NCBI GenBank assembly: GCA_039707655.1 | Contig: CM077664.1 | Location: 121,246,485 to 121,310,484 of the forward strand | Reading direction: 5' to 3' | DNA from: Elymus sibiricus | Lineage: Eukaryota > Streptophyta > Magnoliopsida > Poales > Poaceae | DNA: 64,000 nt | Shown: positions 20,990-32,070 of the stretch, piece after piece | Numbering within the stretch: the first letter of the stretch is position 1 | Layout: every line of letters begins with the position of its first letter | Made by a program: the position numbers and the translations under genes | The notes under the pieces: model-generated | What the model was told of the DNA's origin: nothing | The model's input: the letters and a program-made list of their open reading frames with translations, nothing else | The model's database searches: none

Positions 20990-21830
20990 GCTAATATAGA
21001 CATTAGTGGCGCACTATGTATGTGGTGCGCCACTGCTAAATAGCAGTGGCGCACCACACATCGGTGCGCCACGAATGTCTATATTAGTAATGGCGCACCA
21101 CACCAATGGTGCGCCACTACTAACATTTTTTTTTTAGAATTTTTTTTTTTGTTAGTAGTGGCGCACCGTGGTGTGGTGCGCCATTACTAGTTTTAACTAG
21201 TAATGGCGCACCACACCCACGGTGCGCCACTACAAATAAAAAAAAAATTCAATAAAAAAAATTTGTGAGTAGTGGCGCACCGTGCGTGTGGTGCGCCATT
21301 ACTAGTTTTAACTATGGCGCACCACACGCACGGTGCGCCACTACTAGCAAAAAAAAAATTCAATTGTTTTTTTCCAAAAAAAAAAAAAATTAGTAGTGGC
21401 GCACCACAGCACGGTGCGCCACTACAAGCAAATTTTTTTTTCCAAAAAAATAAAATAAAATTAGTAGTGGCGCACCACAGCACGGTGCGCCACTAATAGC
21501 AAATTTTTTTTTTCCAAAAAAATTTTTTCAAATTTTTTTTTTCCAAATTTTTTTTTTCAAAAATGTTTTTTCCAAAAAAAAAAATTTGTTAGTAGTGGCG
21601 CACCGTTGCTGTGGTGCGCCATTACTAGCAAATTTTTTTCCCAAAAAATTTTTTTTCAACATTTTTTTCCAAAAAAAAATTTCCCGAAAATTTTTTTTAA
21701 CTAGTAATGGCGCACCACACCCACGGTGCGCCATTACTAGCAAAATTTTTTTTTTCAAAAATGTTTTTCCCAAAAAAAAAAATTAATTAGTAGTGGCGCA
21801 CCTTTGCTGTGGTGCGCCATTACTAGCAAT
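20990..21830. repeat. Left-arm palindromic subterminal repeats of the small CACTA
   Basis: About eight copies of a palindrome of roughly 35-45 bp, each with a gtggcgcacc half and a ggtgcgccac or ggtgcgccat half around a short variable centre. They alternate with A/T homopolymer stretches. The right arm (22436-22756) has similar copies. Each copy can fold into a hairpin. Confidence 0.8.
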
Positions 21831-22195
21831 TTTTTTTTTCAAAATGTTTTTTTTTAAAAAAAATTTCCAAATTTTTTTTTTTTCTCAAACTTTTTCAAAA
21901 TGTTTTTTTTTCAAACTTTTTTTTTCCCAAAAAAAAAATTTTGAATTTTTTTTTTCAAAATGTTTTTTTTTCAAACTTTTTTTTCCCAAAAAATTTTTTT
22001 CAAAAAAAAATTTTGTCAATTTTTTTCCCCCAATAAAAATTGGAATTTCCATAGTTTTTCTAATTTTTTTGGATTTTTTTTCCAAATTTTTAACATTTCT
22101 GGAATTATTAGAAATTTTGGACATCAACAAGGCTTAATAAGATTGATATGATACATATATCAACAAGTGCTTGTTTCTTGGTCGGTAGGGCAGTC

Positions 22196-22285
22196 AAATG
22201 GAACTTAGAAGTTAAGCGTGCTGGGGCTGGAGTAGTGTGAGGATGGGTGACCGACCGGGATGTTTGACCACGAGTGCAATTTGAC
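22196..22285 (+). pseudogene. 5S rRNA-like segment
   Basis: Matches roughly positions 50-115 of plant 5S rRNA, including gaagttaagcgtgct (A-box region) and aggatgggtgacc (C-box region) with gagtagt between. I estimate about 83% identity over the best 53 bases. The 5' half of 5S is missing. It could come from a 5S gene or from a Cassandra-type TRIM retrotransposon, whose LTRs carry 5S sequence. It is not a functional rRNA gene. Confidence 0.65.
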
Positions 22286-22352
22286 CTGAGATTAAGCATA
22301 CTTAGAGTTAAAAAATTTGACCTGAGATTAAGCATACTTAGAGTTAAAAAAT
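22279..22352. repeat. 36-bp tandem duplication
   Basis: Two consecutive identical copies of a unit running from tttgacctgagattaagc to cttagagttaaaaaa, directly after the 5S-like segment. Confidence 0.85.
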
Positions 22353-22771
22353 ATCTCCTATGAGATCAAGGAAAAAATTTAAAAAAAATTTGAAAAAAAA
22401 AATTTCGAAATTTTTTTTTTTTGAATTTTTTTTTGTTAGTAGTGGCGCACCACACCCACGGTGCGCCACTACTAACAATTTTTTTTTTTGGATTTTTTTT
22501 TTATTTTTCAAAAAAAAAAATTTGAAAAAAAAACTAGTAATGGCGCACCGTCGTTGTGGTGCGCCATTACTAGTTAAAACTAGTAATGGCGCACCTGAAG
22601 TGTTAGTAATGGCGCACCAGGTGGTGCGCCACTAGTATTTGGATTACTAATGGCGCACCAGAGGTGCGCCATTACTATTTGTTACTAATGGCGTGTTAAT
22701 AGTGGCGCACCTATAGTGCGCCATTAATAGCAAAAACAGGTGCGCCACTAATAGCCTTTTTTCTAGTAGTG

Positions 22772-23310
22772 TTAGGAGATCCGGGAATACCCACTATACC
22801 ATGCTCCATTAAAAGAAGTTATGTCAAAACTGCTTTATGTGATTTAGGAGCCGGTGTTAGTGTTATGCCTTTCTCTTTATATAGAAGACTTGATTTGAAT
22901 AAGTTGCACCTACTAAAATATCTCTACAAATGGCTGATAAATCAACTGCTATACCTATTGGAATTTGCGAGGATGTGCCTGTGGTTGTTGCAAATGTTAC
23001 TATCTTAACAGACTTTGTTATACTTGATATGCTCGAGGACGATAACATGTCGATTATCCTTGGTAGACCCTTTTTGAATACTGCAGGGGCTGTTATTGAT
23101 TGCAACAAAAGCAAAGTCACTTTTCATGTCAATGGTAATGAGCATATGGTTTATTTTCCAAAGAAACAAAGTTCGGTGAATGGTATCAACTATATTGAAA
23201 AAATTTCGACAATCACTATTGGAGGTTTCAAATTTCCTCTTCCTACCGTCAAAATGAAATATGAAACTCTTATTGTTGGGGAGATGCATATCCCCGTTGA
23301 GGTAACTTAG
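22772..23310 (+). pseudogene. Athila-type aspartic protease of A2
   Basis: Continues the A2 frame after the CACTA. LGDPGIPTIPC is followed by the active-site block ALCDLGAGVSVMPFSLYRRL and by NMSIILGRPFLNTAGAVID, the usual Athila protease pattern. One shift near 22915 separates the two parts, 22769-23008 and 22930-23310. The stop at 23308-23310 ends the frame with no reverse transcriptase after it. The product would process Gag-Pol if intact. Confidence 0.75.
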
Positions 23311-23855
23311 TGTTATACGAAAGTTCTTCGGTTTCATGTTACTCGAAAATAGTTTGTTAATTAGACTTGATCAACCTTATTAATGGATTCTTTTTGAGGG
23401 GCATGTGGTCTATGAATTTAGTAAGCACAACTCTCTGTAATTATAGTTTGCTCTCTGTTATTCTTAGTTTAATAAAGTAGAATGCCATGATTATCCTGTT
23501 TTCTGAATTATCCGTGCAATAAAAAATGGCCCAAAAATAAAAGTGCTGAGAATGTCGTAAAATTTTAACATGATTTTTTCTGGAATATTTAAAAATTTGT
23601 GGCACTGAATACATCCCAGGGGGGTGCCCCTGTTGCTCACAAGGCAACAGGGCGCGGCCACCCCCTGGCCGCGCCAAGATGCCTTGTGGAGTCCACAGGA
23701 CCCCACTCACTTACCTCTTTAGCCCACTTCATCTCCTACCTCCAGAAAAAAAAATCTTTGTAGCTCTCTCCCTCGTGTTCTTGCTCCTGAACCTGAGATT
23801 TTCAATCTCTGTGCTCGGAGCTCCGTTTCCGAAACTGTTTTGGGGGAATGCTCCT
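23311..23855. other. Non-coding region with LTR-like fragment
   Basis: From about 23490 the sequence resembles the interior of an Athila-type LTR, with aaataaaagt, gctcacaaggcaacaggg and a ccttgtggagtcc motif similar to 29030-29085. It contains a perfect 9-bp inverted repeat ggcgcggcc/ggccgcgcc near 23649-23673. It occupies the place where pol should lie, so a rearrangement probably removed pol. Confidence 0.5.
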
Positions 23856-25405
23856 TGATACGTCTCCAACGTATCTATAATTTTTGATTGTTCCATGCTA
23901 TTATAGTATCAATCTTGGATGTTTTATATGCAATTATATATCATTTTTTGGAACTAACCTATTAACCTAGTGCCCAGTGCCAGTTGTTGTTTTTTTTTTT
24001 GCCTGTTTTTGCCTTTTCAGAAAATCATTATCAAACAGAGTCCAAACGAAGAAAAAACTTTGGATTAATTTTTTCTGGACCAGAAGGGACCCTAGAAGCT
24101 TTGGGAGAAGACCAGAAGAGTCACGAGGGAGCGACAAGCCCGGAGGGAGCGCCCAGGGGGGTAGGCACGCCCCCCAGGCTTGTGGGGCCCTCGTGGCACC
24201 TCTTAACCTAATTACAGCGCTATAAATTCCCAAATATTCCCAATATACCAAAAAGACAGAAGAAAAAACCTTTTCGCTGCTCTATTCTTCCGCGATCCCA
24301 TCTGGAGGCCTTTTCTGGTACTCTGCTGGAGGGGGAATCGATCACGGAGGGCTTCTTCATCAACCTTGCTGCCCTTCCGATGATGTGTGAGCAGTTTACC
24401 ACAGACCTACAGGTCCATAGCTAGTATCTAGATGGCTTCTTCTCTCTCTTTGATCTTCAAGACCATGTTCTCCTCGATGTTCTTGGAGTTCTATTCGATG
24501 TAATCTTCTTTTGCGGTGTGTTTGTTGGGATCCGATGAATTGTGGGTTTATGATCAGATTATTCATGAGAAATATTTGAGTCTTCTCTGAACTTATTTAT
24601 GCATGATTGTTATAGCTTTGTATTTCTCTCCGATCTATCCATTTGGTTTGGCCAACTAGATTGATTTATCTTGCAATGGGAGAGGTGCTTTGTGATGGGT
24701 TCAATCTTGTGGTGTTCTATATCCCAGTGACAGAAAGAGATAAGACACGTATTTGTATTGTTTCCATTAAGGATAAAAAGATGGGGTTTAATCATATTGC
24801 TTGAGTTTACTTTGTCTACATCATGTCATCTTGCTTAAGGCGTTACTCTGTTTTATACTTAATACCCTAGATGCATGCTGGATAGCGGTCGATGGGTGGA
24901 GTAATAGTAGTAGATGCAGGCAGGAGTCGGTCTACTTGTCTCGGACGTGATGCCTATATACATGATCATTGCCTTGAATATCGTCATAACTATGCGCTTT
25001 TCTATCAATTGCCCAACAGTAATTTGTTTACCCACCGTATGCTATGTGTTCGAGAGAGATGCCTCGAGTGAAAACTATGGCCCCGGGTCTACTTTTATCA
25101 TATATTAAAATCCAAAAATACCTTGCTGCAATTTATTTACTTTTGTTTTATTTTGCAATTTACTTTTCTATCTATCACTATCAGAATTAATCCTTGCAAG
25201 TGACCGCTAAGAGAATTGACAACCCTCTTATTTGCGTTGGGTGCAAGTGTTTGCTTTTGTGTGTGTAGGTGCTGCTAACGAGGTTCTGTGTGGTTCTCCT
25301 ACTGGATTGATAACCTTGGTTCTTAACTGAGGGAAATACTTATCTCTACTGTACTGCATCATCCTCTCCTCTTCGGGGAAATCCCGACGCAGTTCACAAG
25401 TAGCA
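23856..25405 (+). mobile_element. Solo LTR of an Athila-like element (1,550 bp)
   Basis: Starts tgatacgtctccaacg and ends gttcacaagtagca, flanked by ctcct on both sides (23851-23855, 25406-25410). It has a TATA box gctataaa near 24219-24226. There is no internal sequence, so it is a product of LTR-LTR recombination. Confidence 0.9.
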
Positions 25406-25613
25406 CTCCTTGGTATGTGACTCCTCCATTGCTCCAATTAGTTTTTGCTTTAGTAGATTATATTTTGCATGATTTGCTACTATTAGTGCTACTGAAAATG
25501 AGCTTGCATGTTGAATTCTTTGAGTTCCAAGTAGTTTGAATGCTTGATATAGCCTCTAGACATTCATATGAGTAGTTGCTATCAATCTTGTGAAGTTTTG
25601 TTGACATCATTTT

Positions 25614-26668
25614 GTGGCCCAAAAATTTCAGAAATTTGTTCTTAGGGAAGTGAACTTCTTTAGGAGGAGTTCTTCAAGGAGAAGGTCCTCGGAAGTATCG
25701 TCAAGTGAGAGCTTAGCACGCCAAGCGTATATTGAACCAAGGGCAAGTTCGGTGCGAGTTGCTGAAGCAAAATCATGCCGATGGCCTTGTGACGAGTTCA
25801 TGATAGGTGCGGGTATTAAGGAAGAATTTGACCAATACATTCAGAACACTGAGCTCACCTCCTTCATCGCAGATAAGTGCACTCAGTACTACAACCTTAC
25901 TCATTCATTCACGCGAAGGTTTGAGTATCATTCCCATGATTCTAGAGTTCTGTTTCACCTTTATGATAGATCCTTTGGTATGTCTCTAGAAGAATTATGT
26001 GATGCATGCAAAATTCCGTATTGGGGCTCGCTTGACGAACCGTGGAAATCTGATTATGAAATGTTTCTTAGAAGTCTTTGCAATGGTGAGGATAGGGGAG
26101 TTACACAAGCTTGAATAAAAAGCATTCATTTTCCCTTCATTCAATATTTTGCACTTCTTAATGGGAAGTGTATTATTGGTAAGCAAGACTGTAGTGCACT
26201 TTGTGCTCCTAATTTGAGCATTATTCATGCCGCCTTAACAGGCAGCAGACATTATAATCTTGGGGCAATTGTTGCACGTCGGTTGCACCGCAATGCGGGA
26301 AAGGGTGACTTATATGGAGGAATTTATGCCTCCCGCGTAGCTGCAAAGCTTGGGGTCTCACCTAGGCCCAATGATCCTATATTACCTGATAAATACTTAG
26401 ACTTTGAAGCAATGCTGCGCCATGATTTTATTAAGAACAACACTCACAGATAGGACTATAACTTGATATTTGATAAATACCGTGTTGTCTTTGTTATTTT
26501 GCCTGCGCCTGTCCTCTTTGATTTCCAGAGCAAATAGAGATACTTTGTCTATGAGAATGAGGCACGCGAGTATAATGCGGCTGTAGAGGCTGCCCGTCTC
26601 GCTGAGGAGGCGGCACAGAACGCCTCCATGACCTACCACTTCGATTATTATCCTAATCAGCGATGGTG
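25614..26668 (+). pseudogene. Athila ORF-1/env-like ORF of A2
   Basis: The third ORF of Athila-lineage elements, resembling the ATHILA ORF-1 family (PF03078); its function is unknown. One phase runs throughout, with SSESLARQAYIEPRASSVRV, RVLFHLYDRSFGMSLEELCD, then IHFPFIQYFALLNGKCIIGK and YNLGAIVARRLHRNAGKGD. It is interrupted by TGA 26112-26114, TAG 26450-26452 and TAG 26528-26530, and ends at TGA 26666-26668. A cag acceptor-like site precedes it at about 25629. Its position after the missing pol and before the 3' untranslated region is canonical. Confidence 0.7.
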
Positions 26669-28788
26669 ATTACCAAGTTAGGCCAAAAGCCTAAGCTTGG
26701 GGGAGTACGTATTTCTCACCGACATTACATTCATGTTCACACAGTCATTCCAGTTGTCGGTGTTCATCCTCTTTCATTGTATGATCCATGTTAGTTCTTA
26801 TTCTTTCGCTTTCTTTTTATGTGTTTGAAAAACTTTGAAAATCCAAAAATATTTCTCGCTCTTTTCGGTTTTTCTTTCTTGTTAGTTAGTTCGTAGTATT
26901 TAAAGAAAACCCAAAAAGATTTCTCGTTTCTTCTTTTCTTATTTGTTGGAAGTTCTCCCATGTAAATAGTTTTTCTTGCTTTTCGTTTTTCTTCTTTAGT
27001 TTGCTTTCTTCAGAAAAACTAAAACTCCAAAAATATTTCAGTGTGTTTCTCTGAATTTCTTTTCTTTTTGTTGAGTCATCGTAGGGAGAAGACCACGATG
27101 AAATTTTCGAGTGGCTCTCATATGCTTTGTGGTTGATCTAACGAAGAGCCAATATTACCTTGTCTTCTCCTTTGAATAAATTGTTTGCAGATTCCAACTT
27201 AGTCCACGACACTCTTGCACTATTATTATTTTCACATCATTTGGTCGTGCAAGTGAAAGGCAATAATGACGATGATTTGATGAAGTGACTGTGGCAAGGA
27301 AAAGCTGGTATGAACTCTTTTTGTTTTTGTTTTTGTAAATATGTTTAACCCAGTATCCATGATTCAGCATATTATGAGTAAACATGTTTGTGATGACAAT
27401 TAGAGATTATAGTTGCTCATGCCATGCTTAAGTATCTAGGAGTGGATAATGATTTATCTTGGATGTCAACACGCATTAAAATGGTTATGATGTAGTATAT
27501 TAGTATGGTATCCTCCTCTGAATGTTTCAGGTGGCTTGACTTGGCACATGTTCACACATGTAGTTGATTCAAAACCAATGCAGCCTTCACGATATTTATG
27601 TTCAGGGTGTTTATATCCTACTCATGCTAGTATTCAATGTTAATTATTAGCAATGCATGATTATGACCGTTGTCGCTCTCTAGTTGGTCGCTTCTCAATC
27701 TATTTGCTAGCCTTCGCCTGTACTAAGCGGGAATACTGCTTGTGCATTCAAAATCCTTAAACCAAAGTTGTTCCAGATGAATCCACTATATCTACCTATA
27801 TGCGGTGTTACTTTGCTATTCCAAGTAAATTTGCATGTGCCACCTCTAATCATTCAAATAAGCATCTATTTTGTGTGCCCGTACCGCTCATGGAGCGACA
27901 GGGGGCGGTCAGTATCTTCCATGCTAAGCGGGTTATTCTCACGATGAGTGTTTATTCACTTGTCATTGCACGAGAGAGGCCGGTAATTGGGATGCCCAGT
28001 CCTATAATCAAAATAAAGAAAATATAATAAAACAAACTCCCCCGGAAAGTTGATAGTTTGGAGGGCACCCGTGAATTCGGCTAGCCATGGCTTGTGTTTG
28101 TATGGTGGAGGGGGAGTAAACTTTACCTTTCCGCTTGGGAACCGCTGATAATGTGTTTAGCATGGAAGATATTGAAAATCCTCGGTCGTGACGTTGACAG
28201 GAAAAGCACACCTCTCAAAGTTGTTTTCATCTCTGATTTAAGCTTCGAGCTCTGGCACCTCTGCAAATCTCTTCTTCCCTCTACGAAGGGCCTATCTCTT
28301 TACTTTTATGTTATTTACTTTTATTGTTGAGTCATCATCTTCTCATTTTAAGCACCAATCCTGAGAGCACCATTGTCATTTTTATGCATTGAGTATAGTT
28401 AATGTTGGGTATACCATGACTGGATCTCTTCTACCCTGAATTACAATGTTTAGTCGCTGCTTGAACTTTGGAGGTGCTCTGCATTTATGTTTTGCGGTCT
28501 CAGAAAGGGCTAACGAGATACCATGTTATCATATTATATCATGATTGTTTTGACAAATTGTTGGCATTGGAGATATGTTATTATTTCTCGCTAGTTGATT
28601 GTGCCATTGATATGAGTAAATACAAATTATAAGTGTTATCATTTGCATGGTTAGTTCATGATCTTTGCTGAAAACTTGGGTGCTATTTAAGCTTATATAC
28701 GGATACAAGAACAAAAGCGTTCGTAAAAGTTTTTCTTTATCACTTTCAGTTTGTCAACTAAATTGCTTGAGGACAAGCAATGAGTTAA
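26669..28788. other. 3' untranslated region of A2
   Basis: Long non-coding stretch containing cttgggggagt near 26695 and several ctttcttttctt stretches. It ends in ttgaggacaagcaatgagtt, the usual Athila-type run-in to the polypurine tract. No gene is seen. Confidence 0.65.
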
Positions 28789-28800
28789 GCTTGGGGGAGT
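28789..28800 (+). other. Polypurine tract of A2
   Basis: gcttgggggagt directly before the LTR start tgatacgtctcc. Confidence 0.75.
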
Positions 28801-30199
28801 TGATACGTCTCCATCATATCTACTTTTCCAAACACTTTTGCTCTTGTTTTGGACTCTAATTTGCATGATTTGAATGAAACTAACCCGGACTGGCGCTGTT
28901 TTCAGCAGAACTACCATGGTGTTGTTTTTTGTGCAGAAATAAAAGTTCTCGGAATTGGACGAAACTTTCTGGAGATTTTTTATGGAATATATGAAAAATA
29001 ATGGAGCAAAAATCCACCGAAGAGGGGCCACCTATTGCCCACAAGGCAACAGGACGCGCCCTGTTACCTTGTGGGGCCCACAGGCGGCCGTCTGACCTAA
29101 TTCCAGCGCTATAAATTCCGTTTCCCCGAGAAAAAAATTGGAGAAGAAGTTTCATTGCGTTTTACGATACGGAGCCACCGCCACCTCCTGTTCTTCATCG
29201 GGAGGGCTGATCTGGAGTCCGTTCGGGGCTCTGGAGAGGGGGATTCGTCGCCATTGTCATCATCAACCATCCTCCATCAACAACTCCGTTCTCATTGCCG
29301 GGAGTGAGTAATTCCTTCGTAGGCTTGCTGGACGGTGATGGGTTCGATGAGATTTATCATGTAATCGAGTCAATTTGTTAGGGCTTGATCCCTAGTATCC
29401 ACTATGTTCTGAGATTGATGTTGTTATGACTTTGCTATGCTTAATGCTTGTCACTAGGGCCCGAGTGCCATGATTTCAGATCTGAACCCTTTATGTTTTC
29501 ATGAATATATTTGAGTTCTTGATCCTATCTTGCAAGTTGTATGCACCTATTACGTGTTATGATCCGCATACTCCAAGGTGACAATAATTGGGATTCTTTC
29601 CGGTGATTACCATAGTTTGAGGAGTTCATGTATTCACTAAGTGCTAATGCTTTGTTCTGGTTCTCTATTAATAGGAGGCCTTAATATCCCTTAGATTTCC
29701 TTATGGACCCCGCTGCCACGGGAGGGTAGGACAAAAGATGTCATGCAAGTTCTTATTATAAGCACGTATGACTATATACGGAATACATGCCTACATTACA
29801 TTGATGAATTGGAGCTATTGTGTATCGCTCTAGGTTGTGACTGTTATATGATGAATGTCATCCAACACAAATGTCCATCACTGATCCAATGCCTACGCTT
29901 TTCTCATATTGATCTTTGCTAAGTTACTACCGTTGCTGCTGCTGTTACAATCACTACAAAACTACTATTGTTACTGTTTCCGTTACTATTGCTACTATTA
30001 CTACTGCTATCAAACTATCCTACTACTGTGCTACTAAACACTTTGCTGCAGATATTTAGTTCTCCAGGTGTGGTTGAATTGACAACTCAACTACTAATAC
30101 TCATAAATATTTTTTGGCTCCCCATGTGTCGAATCAATAAATTTGGGTGAAATACTACCCTCGAAGACTGTCACGATCCCCTATACTTGTGGGTTATCA
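28801..30199 (+). repeat. 3' LTR of A2 (1,399 bp)
   Basis: tgatacgtctccatcata to ctatacttgtgggttatca. A TATA box tataaa lies at 29110-29115. The 3' 540 bp align with the 5' LTR fragments. It is followed by ggagg; the left-hand duplicate would be outside the window. Confidence 0.85.
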
Positions 30200-31584
30200 G
30201 GAGGTCGCGCTAGCTCGCGGAGGGGAGGCCAACCTGAGCCGGCCCACCGCTGCTGCAGCCCCCATCCTCAGTAGTGCTTGTTGCTGCGGTAGCAGCCGCG
30301 CGGGAGGTCTTGAGCACCCAGATGGATGGGCTCATCGTCCTTGCGGAGGCCAGCTGGCAAGTAATGCCTTTTTATTTTGATTGATGTAGGATATCAAGTA
30401 GCCCCCGAGGCCGGACGAGATGTCACTTCCAGACTCTCGTTCGGGCTTGTTGTTTGTTCCTGACAGTTGTTTCATGCAGAAGGTGGCGACTCTGGAGGGT
30501 GAGGTGGTAGACCTTAAGCGCCAACTGGAGGTCTAGCGGCAGGAGATCGCACACCTTTCAGCAATGTCTACCAGAGCCATCTGTGAGTCATCGGGTTGCG
30601 CCTGATCTGATCAGGTTTTTCCATTTATTCGTTATGTTGGGTGGTTGATGTCCACCCTTGTTATGCAACTGCCGAGGAGGCCACGGCTTTGCGGTAGGAG
30701 CTGTCTGAGTCGGAGAGGTCGCGTGGCAAGCTTCAGATTGCGGTGGGCGTTGCGGACGGCGAGCTCAAGGAATACCGGCAGAAGGTGGCCGTCCTTGAGA
30801 GCACACATGCCGGCAAGGACGCGGAGCTGCTGAAGCAGGCGGCTGCTCTGAAGCAAAAGGAGGCCACCGCCCAGCGGGCCGGTGAGGCTTGGTCTGCTGC
30901 GGAGGACCGGGTGAAGCAGCTAACGAAGCGGCTTCAGGACCTAGAGGCCACCGCTATGCGTAAGCTTTTTGTCTCTTTCGTGTTGTCTCCCATTGCCTTG
31001 GCTGAGGCTTGATGCGGCGTTCCGTTTGTAGTGCCCCTCCCAGACGTCGCACATGCGGATCCGGTTAGGCGTCTTCAGCATGTTGTGGGCCTCGCACAAC
31101 GGATGCGCACGGCGCTGGGCATGGTGTGTGGGACACTTTACCGGGGCGAGAAGGACCTCGACGACACCTTGGACGGCATCGTCAAGCTGCTGGAGAAGGA
31201 GCCTGATCAGCTCTTGGACTGGCAGTACTCAGCGGCGTACGAAGGCGCCATGAGAGTGCATCTGCCCAACGCTGACCTCGGCCTCATCGTCCATGGCACT
31301 ACCGAGTGTCCACCCCCAGAGCCCTCATCGGTGGAGGTCGGGGCGGAGGCCGGGTATGTTGCGGATGCCTGCAAGCTGGAAGAGATTCTGAAGCGGTGCT
31401 CAGTTGGTGGGGAGGGCAAGTAGGCCTCTTGTAATGTGAAACGGCGTGACTGTATTACGTACGTTATCTTTTGGTTGTATTATATGTTTGTCTCTTGCCT
31501 AAGTTGGACAAGCATCCAAGTCAGCTGCTGAGAAATGCGACACCATTGCGCCGAAAGCGCCAATGTGTTTGTGGGAGGCCCCTG
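30200..31584 (+). mobile_element. Fragment of a fourth Tat-type gypsy element
   Basis: Contains the C-terminal half of an accessory gene like those of G1 and G2. It is cut on the left by A2 and on the right by the G2 LTR. No LTR or pol of its own is visible. By analogy its gag-pol would be on the minus strand. It is the oldest layer visible here. Confidence 0.55.
30480..31423 (+). pseudogene. Accessory coiled-coil gene fragment
   Basis: Exon-like pieces in several phases. KVATLEGEVVDLKRQLEV (30480) is ended by a TAG. A coiled coil (30743-30960) contains ELKEYRQKVAVLESTH and AEDRVKQLTKRLQDLEAT. After an intron-like gap, a globular C-terminus (31031-31423) has RRLQHVVGLAQRMRTALG and LDWQYSAAYEGAMRVHLP and ends at TAG 31421. 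A gt at 30958 and a tag at 31028-31030 could be splice sites. It is equivalent to the C-terminal halves of the G1 and G2 accessory genes. Function unknown. Confidence 0.5.
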
Positions 31585-32070
31585 TGTCGGTACCAAAACC
31601 GGCAGACCTCGGGTAGGGGATCCGAACTGTGGGTCTAGGAATCAATGGTAACAGGGAACGTAGAGACAGCGATTTACCCAGGTTCGGGCCCTCTCGAGGA
31701 GGTAATACCCTACGTCCTGCTTGATTGTATTGATGTGATTGTATGAAGGTTACAGAGTTGATCTACCTCGAGATCGGATGGGCTAAACCCTAGGCAATGG
31801 ATATGATGATCCTCTACGGACTAAACCCTCTGGTTTATATAGACACCAGAGGGCCCTAGGGTTACATATAGTTGGTTACCATCAGGGGATAAACATGCTA
31901 GCCACGCCAACTATTCCTTGGAGGAGACGCCAAGTCTTCGAAGGTTTCCTTCTGATACATGGGGTCGCCCACAATCCGGCCTTCCATCGACGAGTAGAGG
32001 GCGGCCCACTAGTCCGGCCTATGAGAGATAGGCCGGCAGCCCGAGTACCCCCTAGTCCGGGACACCCTCA
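31585..32070 (-). repeat. 3' LTR of G2 (486 bp)
   Basis: On the plus strand it reads tgtcggtaccaaaacc to gtccgggacaccctca. It is the reverse-complement relative of the G1 LTR (8821-9313), with the minus-strand TATA box near 31837-31843. It is preceded by ccctg; the other duplicate is outside the window. Confidence 0.85.

Larger units (their letters stand above)
20968..22771. mobile_element. Small non-autonomous CACTA transposon (1,804 bp)
   Basis: Ends are cactactagaaaaagggc and its complement gccttttttctagtagtg, flanked by tta at 20965-20967 and 22772-22774. It splits the A2 gag-protease frame. No transposase is present. Both arms consist of direct and inverted copies of a tagtggcgcacc...ggtgcgccattactag palindrome, separated by A-runs and T-runs. 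The centre holds a 5S rRNA-like segment and a short tandem duplication. It must be mobilised in trans. Confidence 0.9.
13905..30199 (+). mobile_element. Athila-type gypsy element A2, lacking pol
   Basis: Contains the end of the 5' LTR (13905-13947 and 18183-18682), a tRNA-Asp-type primer site, gag, an Athila-type protease, an Athila ORF-1/env-like ORF, a 3' untranslated region, a polypurine tract and a 3' LTR (28801-30199). No reverse transcriptase, RNase H or integrase is present. Inserted inside it are the CACTA end, a PIF/Harbinger element, a small CACTA and a solo LTR. By my visual count the two LTR segments differ at roughly 4% of sites. The 5' LTR start lies outside the window. Confidence 0.8.

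Noticed and set aside
21193..22151. Phe/Lys-rich frames on both strands
   Set aside because: They are translations of T-runs and A-runs between palindromic CACTA repeats.
22196..22285. Functional 5S rRNA gene
   Set aside because: The 5' half is missing and there are many substitutions, so it can only be a derived fragment.
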